DNA from: Methanofollis ethanolicus
Lineage (GTDB): Archaea > Halobacteriota > Methanomicrobia > Methanomicrobiales > Methanofollaceae
Assembly (NCBI RefSeq): GCF_001571385.1
Contig: NZ_BCNW01000001.1
Location: forward strand, 868,001-932,000
Direction of reading: 5' to 3'
Length of the DNA stretch: 64,000 bases
Position numbers and translations under genes: made by a program. Shown in pieces: positions 8,859 to 17,852 of this stretch. The notes below the pieces were generated by a model. That model saw only the letters and a list, made by a program, of their open reading frames with translations, was not told where the DNA came from and searched no databases. The stretch's first letter is position 1. Every line of letters starts with the position of its first letter.

Positions 8859-8939
8859 ATGATGCCACAGGATATCAGGTCAGGAAAGAAGAACCTATTA
8901 CCATCTTCAGAACAAGTGTATACGGGAGCGTGAATATCC

Positions 8940-9680
8940 ATGAATGATTATCGGAACCCACCCATCGTCGAGGCAGTCTGTGAGTTCCGGTTTTCATCAG
9001 ATACACCGTGGGAACAGGACCTCCCCGACCGCTTCTACGACGCCGTCAGAGATCATTTCCCGATCCGCGAGTCCAGAAAGGGACAGAGTCTTGAGATCAA
9101 GGCAAACGCTACCGGCATCGAGAAGCACACCGTGGAGACGGTCGACATACCGGTCTTCTTCACAAAAGACCGTAAGATGCTCGTCCAGCTCGGCCCGCGG
9201 GCACTCTCGGTCCACTGCCTCAGGCCCTATCCCTCATGGGAGGTGTTCGGCCCGACGATCCGCCGGGCCTACGAGATCATCGACTCCCTCACCGGAGGCA
9301 TCAGGGGGTTTGACCGCATCGGCCTCCTCTACGTCGACAAGATCGAGATCCCTGGAGAAACCGTCCGGCTCGAAGACTACTTCGCCTTCTATCCCCACCT
9401 GGGCGAGGGACTTCCCGAGGAAGTCGTGAACTTCATGGTCGGGTGCGACTTCGCGTATAATGACAGGGACATCTGCCGGCTGAAACTGACCCAGGCGATG
9501 CCGGAAAAGCAGAACACCCTGGCATACCTGCTCTCCACAGACTACTTCCTCGCACAAAAAGACACCGTGAGACCCGAAGACGCATGCGCATGGGTGGAAG
9601 AGGCGCACATCAAGGTAAAAGCCCTCTTCAAAGGCTGCATTACGAAAAAGTTGGAAGAAATCTTCGATCTGGAGGAGTGA
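8940..9680 (+). CDS. TIGR04255-like protein, unknown function
   Basis: A 246-residue soluble protein. The N-terminus NPPIVEAVCEFRF is the hallmark of the sporadically distributed TIGR04255 family, whose function is not established. Residues 85-130 (VQLGPRALSVHC, then GIRGFDRIGLLYVDKIEIP) also fit the family. No transmembrane segment or catalytic signature is seen. It sits between hsdS and hsdR, immediately ahead of an unknown gene (stop TGA then ATG, no gap) and a HEPN-like gene. The patchy distribution of the family and the restriction-locus context suggest a defence or toxin-antitoxin role; this is inference. Confidence 0.8.
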   Translation: MNDYRNPPIVEAVCEFRFSSDTPWEQDLPDRFYDAVRDHFPIRESRKGQSLEIKANATGIEKHTVETVDIPVFFTKDRKMLVQLGPRALSVHCLRPYPSWEVFGPTIRRAYEIIDSLTGGIRGFDRIGLLYVDKIEIPGETVRLEDYFAFYPHLGEGLPEEVVNFMVGCDFAYNDRDICRLKLTQAMPEKQNTLAYLLSTDYFLAQKDTVRPEDACAWVEEAHIKVKALFKGCITKKLEEIFDLEE

Positions 9681-10232
9681 ATGACCACATCCCTGCCGTC
9701 CTACCCATTTGAATCTTCCAGAAAAGTCTGGAATTTCCCCGACCTCCCTGAAGAAAAAGCATCGGAAGACTCGTGGATCACGAAACTGCGGAACCGTGTC
9801 AATCGTCTCTTCCGTGACACCAGCGCCAGCTATCAGGACGCATATGCCCTGGACGCTCACGTTGAGAGCCCGAGCCTCTCATATACCGCCGAACTCTCAC
9901 TCCCCACGCTCCTGGCGAAATTGCACGTCGCCATCGCACACCCCGCAGAGGTCATAGACTACATCCTCCAGAATCCCGGCCTCGGCCCGATCGTGATGTA
10001 CGCCTGCCTCCTCACAAAAGACGAATTCAGGCACGACGCAACCATCACCCTCGACCTCTACCAGGACCCGGAGAGCGACGACCGCTACCTGACCATCTAT
10101 GTCAGGCAGAAGAAATACGATAAAAATATCCTCAAGAGGATAGACAAAATTTGTGACGAATACGAGCCCGCCCTCAGGGGTCAGTCCGGCTGGCTCCTCC
10201 TGACCACGGACTATAAACATCCCTCCTCATAA
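9681..10232 (+). CDS. Hypothetical protein within restriction locus
   Basis: A 183-residue soluble protein with no family recognised. The N-terminal 30 residues are Pro/Ser-rich, residues 35-60 look helical (ITKLRNRVNRLFRD), and the C-terminal half alternates strands and helices (PIVMYACLLTKDEF, ATITLDLYQDPES, RYLTIYVRQKKYDKN). It begins directly after the TIGR04255-like stop and ends 2 nt before the HEPN-like ATG, so the three genes are almost certainly co-translated. It may be the partner or antitoxin of the flanking gene products, but nothing in the sequence proves that. Confidence 0.7.
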   Translation: MTTSLPSYPFESSRKVWNFPDLPEEKASEDSWITKLRNRVNRLFRDTSASYQDAYALDAHVESPSLSYTAELSLPTLLAKLHVAIAHPAEVIDYILQNPGLGPIVMYACLLTKDEFRHDATITLDLYQDPESDDRYLTIYVRQKKYDKNILKRIDKICDEYEPALRGQSGWLLLTTDYKHPSS

Positions 10233-10234
10233 CC

Positions 10235-10612
10235 ATGACATTCTCCTGGTCGCAGTTCGTTGAGATTGCCGAATATCTCAAAGAGCAGGGCGAGAAAAAA
10301 ACGATTCCCCTTGAGGCCGCCTACCGATGCTCTATTAGCAGGGCTTATTATGGAGCATTTCGATATGCGAGAGACTACGCAACAGCAAAGATGGGTTTCA
10401 CTCCAAAACAAAGCAGTAAAGATCATTCAGACCTGAGAAATGTGTTTAGAAAAAATAATATGATGAGCATATACCGAAAACTCGACAGTCTCCGCCAGTG
10501 GAGAAATGCGTGTGATTATGACAATCCCTTTAAAGGGACAAATTTTGATTTAGCAACAAATGTTTCTGATTCTATTACCACTGCCCATGAAATCATCGCC
10601 GCCCTCAAATGA
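10235..10612 (+). CDS. HEPN-like small protein within restriction locus
   Basis: A 125-residue, mostly helical protein. The order SRAYYGAFRYARDYA, HSDLRNVF, then LRQWRNACDYDNPF resembles HEPN-type proteins in which an Arg-rich helix ends in RNxxDYD. The canonical R-x4-6-H ribonuclease motif is not clearly present, since C-D-Y-D stands where RN(x)ADYD occurs in related proteins. HEPN proteins are often toxic RNases or nucleotide-handling partners in defence modules. The gene is AT-richer than hsdR and hsdM, so it may have been acquired separately. It ends about 100 nt before hsdR. Confidence 0.65.
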   Translation: MTFSWSQFVEIAEYLKEQGEKKTIPLEAAYRCSISRAYYGAFRYARDYATAKMGFTPKQSSKDHSDLRNVFRKNNMMSIYRKLDSLRQWRNACDYDNPFKGTNFDLATNVSDSITTAHEIIAALK

Positions 10613-10714
10613 TCGGCTGGAAAAGAAACCAATCGAAAATAAAATAACCCTGCGTCCCTATTCTCTCTATCAATTGCCTTTCGAGCAATATTTTATTCAT
10701 CGAGATGACCCCCC

Positions 10715-13618
10715 ATGAGTTTTGACGAAGCAAACACCGTCCGCGACGGCCTCCGGGACCACCTGACGCAGAACGGGTGGACATACATCCCCGCCGCCAC
10801 CCTTCCCCGCACAGAGGGAGACGTGCTGGTCGAACCCTACCTCAAAACCGCTCTCATCAGGCTCAATCCCGAGATCGCCCGCCAGCCCGACCAGGCCGAC
10901 GAGGTCATCTACCGTCTCAGAGCCATCCTCCTCGCCGTCCAGGGCGAGGGACTCGTGCGGGCCAACGAACGCTTCGCCGAGATCCTCTGCGGCGGCCTCT
11001 CCATGCCCTTCGGCGAGAACTACCGCTATGTCCCGGTGAAGATCATCGACTTCGCCCACCCGGCCAGCAACCACTTCGTCACCACCACCGAATATTCCTA
11101 TACCGGCGCCGTCACCAGGCGGGCCGACAACGTCCTCCTCGTCAACGGCATCCCGCTCGTCGTCGGCGAATGCAAGACCCCGGTCCGCCCGGCGATCACC
11201 TGGATCGACGCCGCCGAACAGGTCCACGACGACTACGAGACAAACATCCCCGCCCTCTTCGTCCCGGGCATCTTCGCCTTCGCCACCGAAGGCAAGAAAT
11301 TCTACTACGGCGCCGTCCGCGCCCCCCTCGATGCCTGGGCCCCCTGGAAAGAGGACGAAGACGACGAGGCCGCCTCACCCATCGCCGACGTCATGGACAC
11401 CGCCATGAACCTCCTCGCCCCCGCAACCGTCCTCGACATCCTCAAGAACTACACCCTCTATGCCACCGACGCAAAGAACCGGAAGATCAAGATCGTCTGC
11501 CGCCACCAGCAGTACGACGCCGGCAACAAGATCGTCGACCGCGTCGTGGACGGCCGGATCAAAAAAGGGCTTATCTGGCACTTCCAGGGCTCGGGCAAAT
11601 CCTTCCTCATGGTCTTCGCCGCCCAGAAACTCCGTCTCCACCCGGCCCTCAAAAACCCGACCGTGATCGTCGTCGTGGACAGGACCGACCTCGACACCCA
11701 GATCAACGCCACCTTCCACACCACCGACATCCCCAACACCGTCAATGCCGGCAACCGGGAAGACCTCAGGCGCCTCCTCTCCCAGGACACCAGAAAGATC
11801 ATCATCACCACCATCCACAAGTTCGCCGAGGCCGACGGCGTCCTCAACGACCGGGCCAACATCATCCTCCTCTGCGACGAGGCCCACCGCACACAGGAGG
11901 GCGACCTCGGGCAGAAGATGCGGGAGGCCCTGCCGAACGCTTTCCTCTTCGGCCTCACCGGCACCCCCATCAACCAGGTGGACCGCAACACCTTCAGGGC
12001 CTTCGGAGCAACGGAGGACGAGTCAGGATACCTCAGCATCTACTCGCCCGAGGACGCCATGCGGGACGGCGCCACCCTCCCCCTCCACTTCGAGCCCCGT
12101 CTCATCGAGTATCATATCGATCGGGAGGGGATCGACGAGGCCTTCTCCACCCTCACCGACTCCCTTGATGAAGACGAGACACGGGACCTGATCCGGAGGG
12201 CCAGCCGCCGGTCCACCTTCGTCCACGCCCGTGAACGGATTGAACGGGTGGCCGGGGACATCGTGCACCATTTCAAGGAATCAGTCGAGCCACACGGCTT
12301 TAAGGCGATGATCGTCTGTTATGACCGGCAGTCCTGTGTCCAGTACAAAGAGGCGCTCGATAAACTCCTGCCGCCTGAGGCGTCGGAGATCGTCATGACT
12401 GTGGGCCGCAGCGACCCCGACGAGTGGAAGCACCGCTGGGACCGGAGCAAGGAGGACGAGGAGAAACTCCTCGACCGTTACCGGGACCCGCTCGACCCCC
12501 TGCAGTTTGTCATCGTCACCGCCAAACTCCTCACCGGTTTCGACGCACCCATCCTCCAGACGATGTACCTTGACAAACTCATGAAGAACCACACCCTCCT
12601 GCAGGCGATCTGCCGGACCAACCGACCCTATTCCGGCAAGTCCTTCGGGTTGATCGTGGACTACATCGGGGTCTTCGACGAGGTGGCCAGATCCCTCGCC
12701 TTCGACGAGAAGAGGATGAGAGAGATCGTCACCAACATCGACAGCCTGAAAGACCAGTTCCCCGAGATGCTCGCCGCCTGCCTCGCCCATTTTCCAGGTG
12801 TCGACCGGGGCGTGAACGGGTGGGAGGGCCTCATCGCCGCCCAGCAGTGCATCCCGACTAATGAGGCACGCGATGCCTTCGCCCTCGATTATATCAACCT
12901 TGCAAAACTCTGGGAGGCCATGTCGCCTGACCCCTTCCTGGCGACATACAAGGAGGACTACCGCTGGCTTACTCAGGTCTATGAATCGGTGAGGCCGGTC
13001 AACTGTGCAGGCCGTCTCCTCTGGAAGAAACTCGGGGCGAAAACCCTTGAGATCATCCATGAAAATGTGCACGTCGAAGGGATCAAAGACGACTTCGACG
13101 AGATCGTCATCGACGAGGATACGGTGAGAGACCTCCTGGAGAACAGGGACGAGCACACGATCAAGAAACTGGAGATCCAGATCATCACGCGTCTCAGGAA
13201 ACATGCAAACAATCCGGCATTCGTCAGGCTCGGGGAGCGTCTGGAGCAGATCAAGGAGCAGTACGAGAAGGGTTTCATTGACAGTCTGGAGTTCCTGAAG
13301 TCCCTCATCCAGCTCGCACGCGATGTGGTGATGGCCGAGAAAGAGGTTGAAACAGTCGAGGAGCAGCAGCAGGCGAAGGCAGCCCTGACCGAACTTTTTG
13401 AGGAGGCACGGACCGATACGACGCCGGTGATCATCGAGAGAATCGTCACCGACATCGACGCGGTGGTGCGGGCGGTCAGGTTCGATGGCTGGCAGCAGAG
13501 CAACCCGGGGGAGCGGGACGTGAAGAAGGCCCTCCGTGGGGCGCTCAGAAAGTACCAGTTGCAGAACGACCAGGATCTCTTCGACCGGGCGTATGAATAT
13601 ATCAGGCAGTATTATTGA
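10715..13618 (+). CDS. hsdR: Type I restriction enzyme subunit HsdR
   Basis: A 967-residue restriction and translocation subunit. The N-terminal nuclease domain carries the PD-(D/E)xK-type E-x-K in VVGECKTP (about residue 152). The SF2 motor has a P-loop in FQGSGKSFL (about 291-296), a DEAH box in LLCDEAHRTQ (about 388), motif III LTGTP, and a C-terminal half with FDAPILQTMYLDK and QAICRTNRPY. The C-terminal 150 residues are helical, as in EcoR124-type subunits that bind the HsdMS complex. It completes the locus and shows no truncation. A GAGATGACCCCCC stretch before the ATG offers only a weak ribosome-binding site. Confidence 0.95.
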   Translation: MSFDEANTVRDGLRDHLTQNGWTYIPAATLPRTEGDVLVEPYLKTALIRLNPEIARQPDQADEVIYRLRAILLAVQGEGLVRANERFAEILCGGLSMPFGENYRYVPVKIIDFAHPASNHFVTTTEYSYTGAVTRRADNVLLVNGIPLVVGECKTPVRPAITWIDAAEQVHDDYETNIPALFVPGIFAFATEGKKFYYGAVRAPLDAWAPWKEDEDDEAASPIADVMDTAMNLLAPATVLDILKNYTLYATDAKNRKIKIVCRHQQYDAGNKIVDRVVDGRIKKGLIWHFQGSGKSFLMVFAAQKLRLHPALKNPTVIVVVDRTDLDTQINATFHTTDIPNTVNAGNREDLRRLLSQDTRKIIITTIHKFAEADGVLNDRANIILLCDEAHRTQEGDLGQKMREALPNAFLFGLTGTPINQVDRNTFRAFGATEDESGYLSIYSPEDAMRDGATLPLHFEPRLIEYHIDREGIDEAFSTLTDSLDEDETRDLIRRASRRSTFVHARERIERVAGDIVHHFKESVEPHGFKAMIVCYDRQSCVQYKEALDKLLPPEASEIVMTVGRSDPDEWKHRWDRSKEDEEKLLDRYRDPLDPLQFVIVTAKLLTGFDAPILQTMYLDKLMKNHTLLQAICRTNRPYSGKSFGLIVDYIGVFDEVARSLAFDEKRMREIVTNIDSLKDQFPEMLAACLAHFPGVDRGVNGWEGLIAAQQCIPTNEARDAFALDYINLAKLWEAMSPDPFLATYKEDYRWLTQVYESVRPVNCAGRLLWKKLGAKTLEIIHENVHVEGIKDDFDEIVIDEDTVRDLLENRDEHTIKKLEIQIITRLRKHANNPAFVRLGERLEQIKEQYEKGFIDSLEFLKSLIQLARDVVMAEKEVETVEEQQQAKAALTELFEEARTDTTPVIIERIVTDIDAVVRAVRFDGWQQSNPGERDVKKALRGALRKYQLQNDQDLFDRAYEYIRQYY

Positions 13619-13667
13619 GGGGATGAATATTCCATGGAGGTTTTAAACCACTCCTGCCTGCTCTCCC

Positions 13668-13847
13668 TCACTTCTTCCGGTACACATTCACCCCGATCTT
13701 CACCTCCTCCCTCCCCGGCACCGACACATTTCCATCGGTCGAGGCGATCGTGATCGACTTCCCTGACTTCGACGCCCCAAACTCCTTTGAGAGATCGACC
13801 GTGATCACCAGCCTATCCCCCTCCACCTTCATCTCAACATTTTTCAT
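13668..13847 (-). CDS. Conserved 59-residue small protein
   Basis: A 59-residue protein starting MKNVEMKVEGDRLVITVDL, followed by a Ser/Lys-rich turn (GASKSGKSITIASTDGN), then VPGREEVKIGVNVYRKK. It resembles small conserved proteins seen in both archaea and bacteria. It is mostly beta-strand and of unknown function. Its start codon lies inside the last codons of the orc1 gene on the same strand (14-nt overlap), so the two are co-transcribed and probably translationally coupled. Confidence 0.8.
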   Translation of the reverse strand: MKNVEMKVEGDRLVITVDLSKEFGASKSGKSITIASTDGNVSVPGREEVKIGVNVYRKK

Positions 13848-15021
13848 CGTCGCACACTCCTGCGGGAATGTTCACCGGCACGCCCGATGAACCTGCCGGG
13901 ACCGGTATCACCTCCTCCACCCCGTCCCTCACCTCGATCACCCGCGTCCTCCCCTTCCCCTGCCGCACCGCGAGGTCCACGAGGCGCAGGTGCTCCAACT
14001 TCTTCAGCCTCTCGTGGAAGGTCGTGTAACTCGTCCGCCCCCCTGCGCAGACCCGTTCGTACGCCATCCCCGCCGTCACCGGCCCGCCTCCCTCCCTCTC
14101 CAGGGCGAGGACGACGTCGAGTACCGCCCTCTCCCCGGCCGTGAGCGCCCGCACCGCCATCGCCACATGCAGGTGCCGGGAGACGGCAAAGGCCGCGAGC
14201 ACGTCCCCGGTCGTCACCACGGTCCTCGCCTCCCTCTCGGCCGCCAGGGCCGCCCGCCGGATCATGTCGAGCCCCACCCGCAGGTCGCCGCAGGCGTCTG
14301 TCCGCTCCACCAGGAGGTCGAGGACCGCGGGCGGCACGACGCCCGGGTACAGCCCGGCCCGGATCCGGTCGGCGAGGATGCCCCGCACCTCCGCCGCCGC
14401 GTACGGGGGGAAAAGGATCTCCGAGGCCTGGAGCACCGAGCGGGTGGCCGGGTCGAGGGTGCGGGCGAGGTCGGTCTCCGGGGCGGAGAGGGTGAGGACC
14501 ACGCCGGTCCGCACGCCCGGCCAGGCCTCGTGCATCCTGAGGAGGGGGGCGAGCACCTGGTTCAGCACGCCGTCAGGGATGAGTTCGTTGGCGTCGTCCA
14601 GGCAGACGACCAGGACCGCTCCCCTCTCCGCGAGGGCGTGAGCGATCCCGGCCATCAGCCGCGTGGTCGAGACCCCGGACGGCGGCGGCAGGTGGCCGAC
14701 GAGGGCGAGGAAGATCCGGGAGAAGACGGCGTACTCTGTCTTCTCGGTCTGGCAGGAGACGAGCACCGGCACCACCGTCTGCGTCGTCTCCTCCACCTCG
14801 GCAAAGATCCGGCGGACCGCGGTGGTCTTGCCGGTGCCGGGGATGCCGCGGAGCACGGTGTTCAGGGGGCTGGCGCCGTAGGAGAGGGTGGGCCGCAGGG
14901 CGAAGGTGAGGTCCTCGACCTGGGCGTCGCGGTAGAGGAAGGCCTCGGGGAGGTGGGTGATCTCGAAGAGGTCGGGGTCGCGGAAGAGGGTCTGGTCGCT
15001 CATGAGGGGGGCGTGTGTCAT
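13834..15021 (-). CDS. Orc1/Cdc6-type replication initiator
   Basis: A 395-residue AAA+ ATPase of the archaeal Orc1/Cdc6 family, which binds origin DNA and loads the MCM helicase. Walker A is GIPGTGKTT (59-67), Walker B is VVCLDDANE (about 138-146), and the C-terminal 90 residues form a winged helix (TYTTFHERLKKLEHLRLVDL). ATG 15021 fits a TATA box about 25 nt upstream, implying a leaderless or very short-leader transcript; ATG 15003 is an alternative start. The gene overlaps a 59-aa protein gene downstream. Orc1 genes often lie next to the origin they serve, but no clear origin-recognition repeats were seen in the 15022-15215 gap. Confidence 0.9.
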   Translation of the reverse strand: MTHAPLMSDQTLFRDPDLFEITHLPEAFLYRDAQVEDLTFALRPTLSYGASPLNTVLRGIPGTGKTTAVRRIFAEVEETTQTVVPVLVSCQTEKTEYAVFSRIFLALVGHLPPPSGVSTTRLMAGIAHALAERGAVLVVCLDDANELIPDGVLNQVLAPLLRMHEAWPGVRTGVVLTLSAPETDLARTLDPATRSVLQASEILFPPYAAAEVRGILADRIRAGLYPGVVPPAVLDLLVERTDACGDLRVGLDMIRRAALAAEREARTVVTTGDVLAAFAVSRHLHVAMAVRALTAGERAVLDVVLALEREGGGPVTAGMAYERVCAGGRTSYTTFHERLKKLEHLRLVDLAVRQGKGRTRVIEVRDGVEEVIPVPAGSSGVPVNIPAGVCDDEKC

Positions 15022-15040
15022 GAGGGATCCATACGGAAGG

Positions 15041-15050
15041 AAATATAAAA
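15041..15050 (-). promoter_or_regulatory. TATA box for orc1
   Basis: On the minus strand the sequence reads TTTTATATTT and is preceded by CCCCC. Its centre lies about 25 bases ahead of the ATG at 15021, the normal archaeal TATA-to-start distance, so transcription probably begins at or next to the start codon. A separate CTATAAATT on the plus strand near 15146-15155 would serve the pseudogene to the right. Confidence 0.6.
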
Positions 15051-15215
15051 GGGGGAGTCGGGCGGGGCGTGAAAGTGAAGGGGGCCCTCACCCCCTACCT
15101 GCCCACGACGAAGACAGGGGCGCTACGTGGACCCCACGTCCGCACACTATAAATTGGAGCATGCACCACCCCAGAAGAGCGATGAAATCTCTCTGCCAGA
15201 TCCGGGAACGCAGCA

Positions 15216-16636
15216 GTGTCCTCGCCTCCGCCGTGCGGTCCGGGGGCGAGGCCCACGGATAACCTCGCCTCCCTCCTCGCCCGCTTCGAAGGGCGGCGGG
15301 TCGACTTCAAGGAAGAAGTGAGCGACACCTTCTACAAACTTCTCTCCGCCTTCGCCAACACCGCCGGCGGCACCGCCGTTATTGGCGTCAGGGACAGCGA
15401 CCACGCCGTCACCGGCATCGATCTGCGGAACAACGCCCAGAAAAAAACTCGCAGACAGCATCAGCAGCAGGATCGGCATCCGCCCGGTCATCGAGACCCA
15501 CGAGGTCGACGGCAAAAATATCCTCACTGTCACCGTCGAGCAGAGCAGCACCCCCGTCGCCTGTGACGGACGGTATTACACCCGCGTCGGCGACACCACC
15601 CGCGAGATGCTCCCCGACGAACTGCGGGTCTACTTCCAGCAGAGCATTGAATGGGACGGCGTCCCCGGCACGTTCGACCCCGATGAGATCGACGGGGAGA
15701 GCGTCAGGCGGTTTCTCGCCCTCGCCCACAAGGCCGGCCGCCTCACGGCCATCGACCCGGACGAGCCGGTCGATGCCGTCCTCCGCCGCCTCGGCCTCGT
15801 CAGGGACGGACGCATCACCAACGGCGCCGTCGTCCTCTTCGGCAAGGATCCGCAGACATATTTCCCGAACACCATCCTCAGGATCGGGAGGTTCAGGCGG
15901 GCCGACATCATCATCGGCGACCACGAGATCAGGGGCAATCTCTTCGCCCAGTTCGAGGAGGCTGAGAGGATCATCAAGAACTACATCGGCGTCCGCTATG
16001 ACATCTCAGAGGAGGCGATGCAGGAGTCCTTCCAGAGGAAGGAGGTCTGGGAATATCCTCTCCCGGCGATCAGAGAGGCCCTGCGAGAGCGCCCTCATCC
16101 ACCGGGACTACTTCAACAACACCGTCCAGACCCAGGTCAGGATCTTCGACGATGCTATCCGCTTCCGCAACGCCGGTCGCCTCCCGGAGGGCGTCACCAT
16201 CGAGATGATCCTCAGGGAACATTCTTCCTATCTCCGCAACCCGATGGTCGCCGACATCTTCTACCGTGCCGGACTCGTGGAGCGCTACGGGTCGGGGATC
16301 GAACGGATCATCAGGGCCTTCGGCGATGCTGGCGCCCCGATCCCCACGTTCTCCAGCACGCCCCTCGGTTTCACCATCGACATGCACACAGATACCCTGA
16401 CAGACGATGCCCTGCTGGAGATGGGGCTCGGCGAAAGACAGATCGCGGCAGTTCATTACCTCAAAGAGCACGGCACCATCACCAACAGCCAGTACCAGGA
16501 CCTCAGCGGTGTTTCGGCCACCACTGCCCTCAAAGAACTGAAAGCCCTGGCCGAAGTCGGTATTCTTGAGCGCAGAAGCCCCTCAAAGAAAAAGACGCAC
16601 TATGTGCTGAAGCAGGGATCGGCATCAGATGTATGA
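15216..16636 (+). pseudogene. AlbA_2/HATPase_c_4 putative regulator broken by two frameshifts
   Basis: Three successive reading frames give one protein of about 470 residues. The first part (FKEEVSDTFYKLLSAFANTAGGTAVIGV) is a Schlafen-type AlbA_2 domain. The last part (ALIHRDYFNN, VERYGSGIERI) is the GHKL-type ATP-binding region of the family, followed by a helix-turn-helix (NSQYQDLSGVSATTALKELKAL). The first break is a run of seven A at 15441-15447 where six would keep frame. The second is an extra C near 16084, whose removal restores REALESALIHRDY. Both breaks shift +1. Either this is a young pseudogene or both are sequencing errors. The start is uncertain; GTG at 15216 is the best guess. 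Confidence 0.8.
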
Positions 16637-16987
16637 CCTGGACATACATGAGGGGACGATGTATGACAGTGTGTGACATGTGGATACAATCGCGATGATC
16701 TGATGAAAAGAACGTCTCTTATCCTCTGGACAGATATCCAACTTTCCAGGGGTGTGGATAGTGTGTGGATATCGTATGGACCCTGACCGGTGACGGATAG
16801 ACAACGACGCGGAGAGGGGTCGTCTCTGATCCAGGATCTCCATCACAGAGCATGTCCTTGAACAGCGGGGCATCCACTCTGTCCTGTTCAGGGGGACGGA
16901 GGGATCAGCCTGACGGGTGCGTGATGATCTCCGGGATCTGATCGCAAGGAACCTCTCGCCGGCACGGTTGGGACGAGCCGCCCCTTG
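16637..16987. other. Intergenic region, no gene seen
   Basis: About 350 bases between the broken regulator and a small coiled-coil gene. It has repeated tgtatgac/gtgtggata words and a small inverted repeat ATACAT-(9 nt)-ATGTAT just behind the stop (about 16643-16665) that could act as a terminator. Nothing else is evident. Confidence 0.4.
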
Positions 16988-17239
16988 TCACCCCCACCCG
17001 ATCACCTTCACCACCACGGCAACGATCCCGCCGACCACCCCCCCGGCCCCGGCGGCGATCTGCCTCTCCCTCTTCTCCTCGCCTGCCGCCTCGCTCCGCC
17101 ACCCTTCGAGGGCGCGGAGACGGCCCTCCATCTCCGCGTCCCTCTCCTTCATCTCGGCCAGGGTGCGGCAGATCCATTTCACGTCCCTGTTCGTCTCGAC
17201 GATCTTCTCCCGCAGTTCCCGCTCCCCGGCCATCAGCAT
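16988..17239 (-). CDS. Small coiled-coil/one-TM protein, XhlA-like
   Basis: An 83-residue protein with an N-terminal helical, charged part (ERELREKIVETNRDVKWICR and AEMKERDAEMEGRLRALE) that should form a coiled coil, and one C-terminal membrane helix (AAGAGGVVGGIVAVVVKVIG). This layout is the one seen in XhlA-type phage haemolysin accessory proteins and similar proteins encoded near archaeal proviral genes. It diverges from the gene at 17344. A role in membrane lysis or in anchoring a partner is possible. A second Met at residue 3 is an alternative start. Confidence 0.65.
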   Translation of the reverse strand: MLMAGERELREKIVETNRDVKWICRTLAEMKERDAEMEGRLRALEGWRSEAAGEEKRERQIAAGAGGVVGGIVAVVVKVIGWG

Positions 17240-17343
17240 CTCTCACAGGATGATCGCGGTTAAGGCAGATTAATATTACTTATGGTAATACTGCTCCTCA
17301 GCCTGCGACGGACCCGGGACCTCCAGGCAGGAGACAAGAAAAA

Positions 17344-17847
17344 ATGGCAGATTTTACCCTGTCCACCACGAACAAGACGTCGGTGCGGAAACTGACCGTG
17401 CCGATCGCCGATGCCGCCACTTTCAACGGCATCATCGAGAATGTCCTGACGAACAACCCCTGGGGCTGCACGCCCTGGGAGGGAGCGGGCGAGTCCCACG
17501 ACCCGGTCGAGAAGGCCGGCGAGGCCTACACGGCGCGGGTCATGTACGAGAACGCCCTCGGCCGCGTCGTCGGCACCGCCGCCGCACGCGCCCCCACTCT
17601 CGCCGGGTTCACCGCGGCGAAGGCCGAGGTCCTCGGGAACACCGCCCTGGAGACCGCCATCGGCGGCTCCGCGGTCGCGGACCCGGACAGCGAGGCGTAC
17701 GCCTGCCGCCTCCGTTGCCACGCGGCAAACGGCGAGGTGTACTCCGTCGCCTTCACCCGCACCTCCGTGCGGGTCTCGTCCTACGAGGACGACGCCCTCC
17801 TCGCGGCGGTCGAGGCCTGGGCCGATGGGGTGCCGGCGCTGGGGTGA
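17344..17847 (+). CDS. Hypothetical protein
   Basis: A 167-residue soluble protein with no family recognised. The N-terminus (FTLSTTNKTSVRKLTVPIADAATFNGIIENVLTNNPWG, spread over residues 4-41) suggests a beta strand then a helix. The middle is Ala-rich and helical, and the C-terminus is again beta then helix (YSVAFTRTSVRVSSYEDDALLAAVEAWADG). No signal peptide is present. It is divergent from the coiled-coil/TM gene and may belong to the same proviral remnant. ATG 17344 has AGGCAGGAG upstream. A strong hairpin follows the stop. Confidence 0.65.
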   Translation: MADFTLSTTNKTSVRKLTVPIADAATFNGIIENVLTNNPWGCTPWEGAGESHDPVEKAGEAYTARVMYENALGRVVGTAAARAPTLAGFTAAKAEVLGNTALETAIGGSAVADPDSEAYACRLRCHAANGEVYSVAFTRTSVRVSSYEDDALLAAVEAWADGVPALG

Positions 17848-17852
17848 GAAAG

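Noticed and set aside
15022-15215. Replication origin beside orc1
   Set aside because: I looked for repeated origin-recognition motifs and a long AT-rich unwinding tract in this gap and saw neither; only two promoters are evident.
15441-15447. Programmed frameshifting at the seven-A run
   Set aside because: The shift needed is +1, not the usual -1 slip, and a second unrelated +1 break follows at about 16084, so mutation or sequencing error is simpler.
16625-16873. Minus-strand 82-residue frame behind the broken regulator
   Set aside because: No recognisable fold, no start signal; sequence is AT-rich intergenic.
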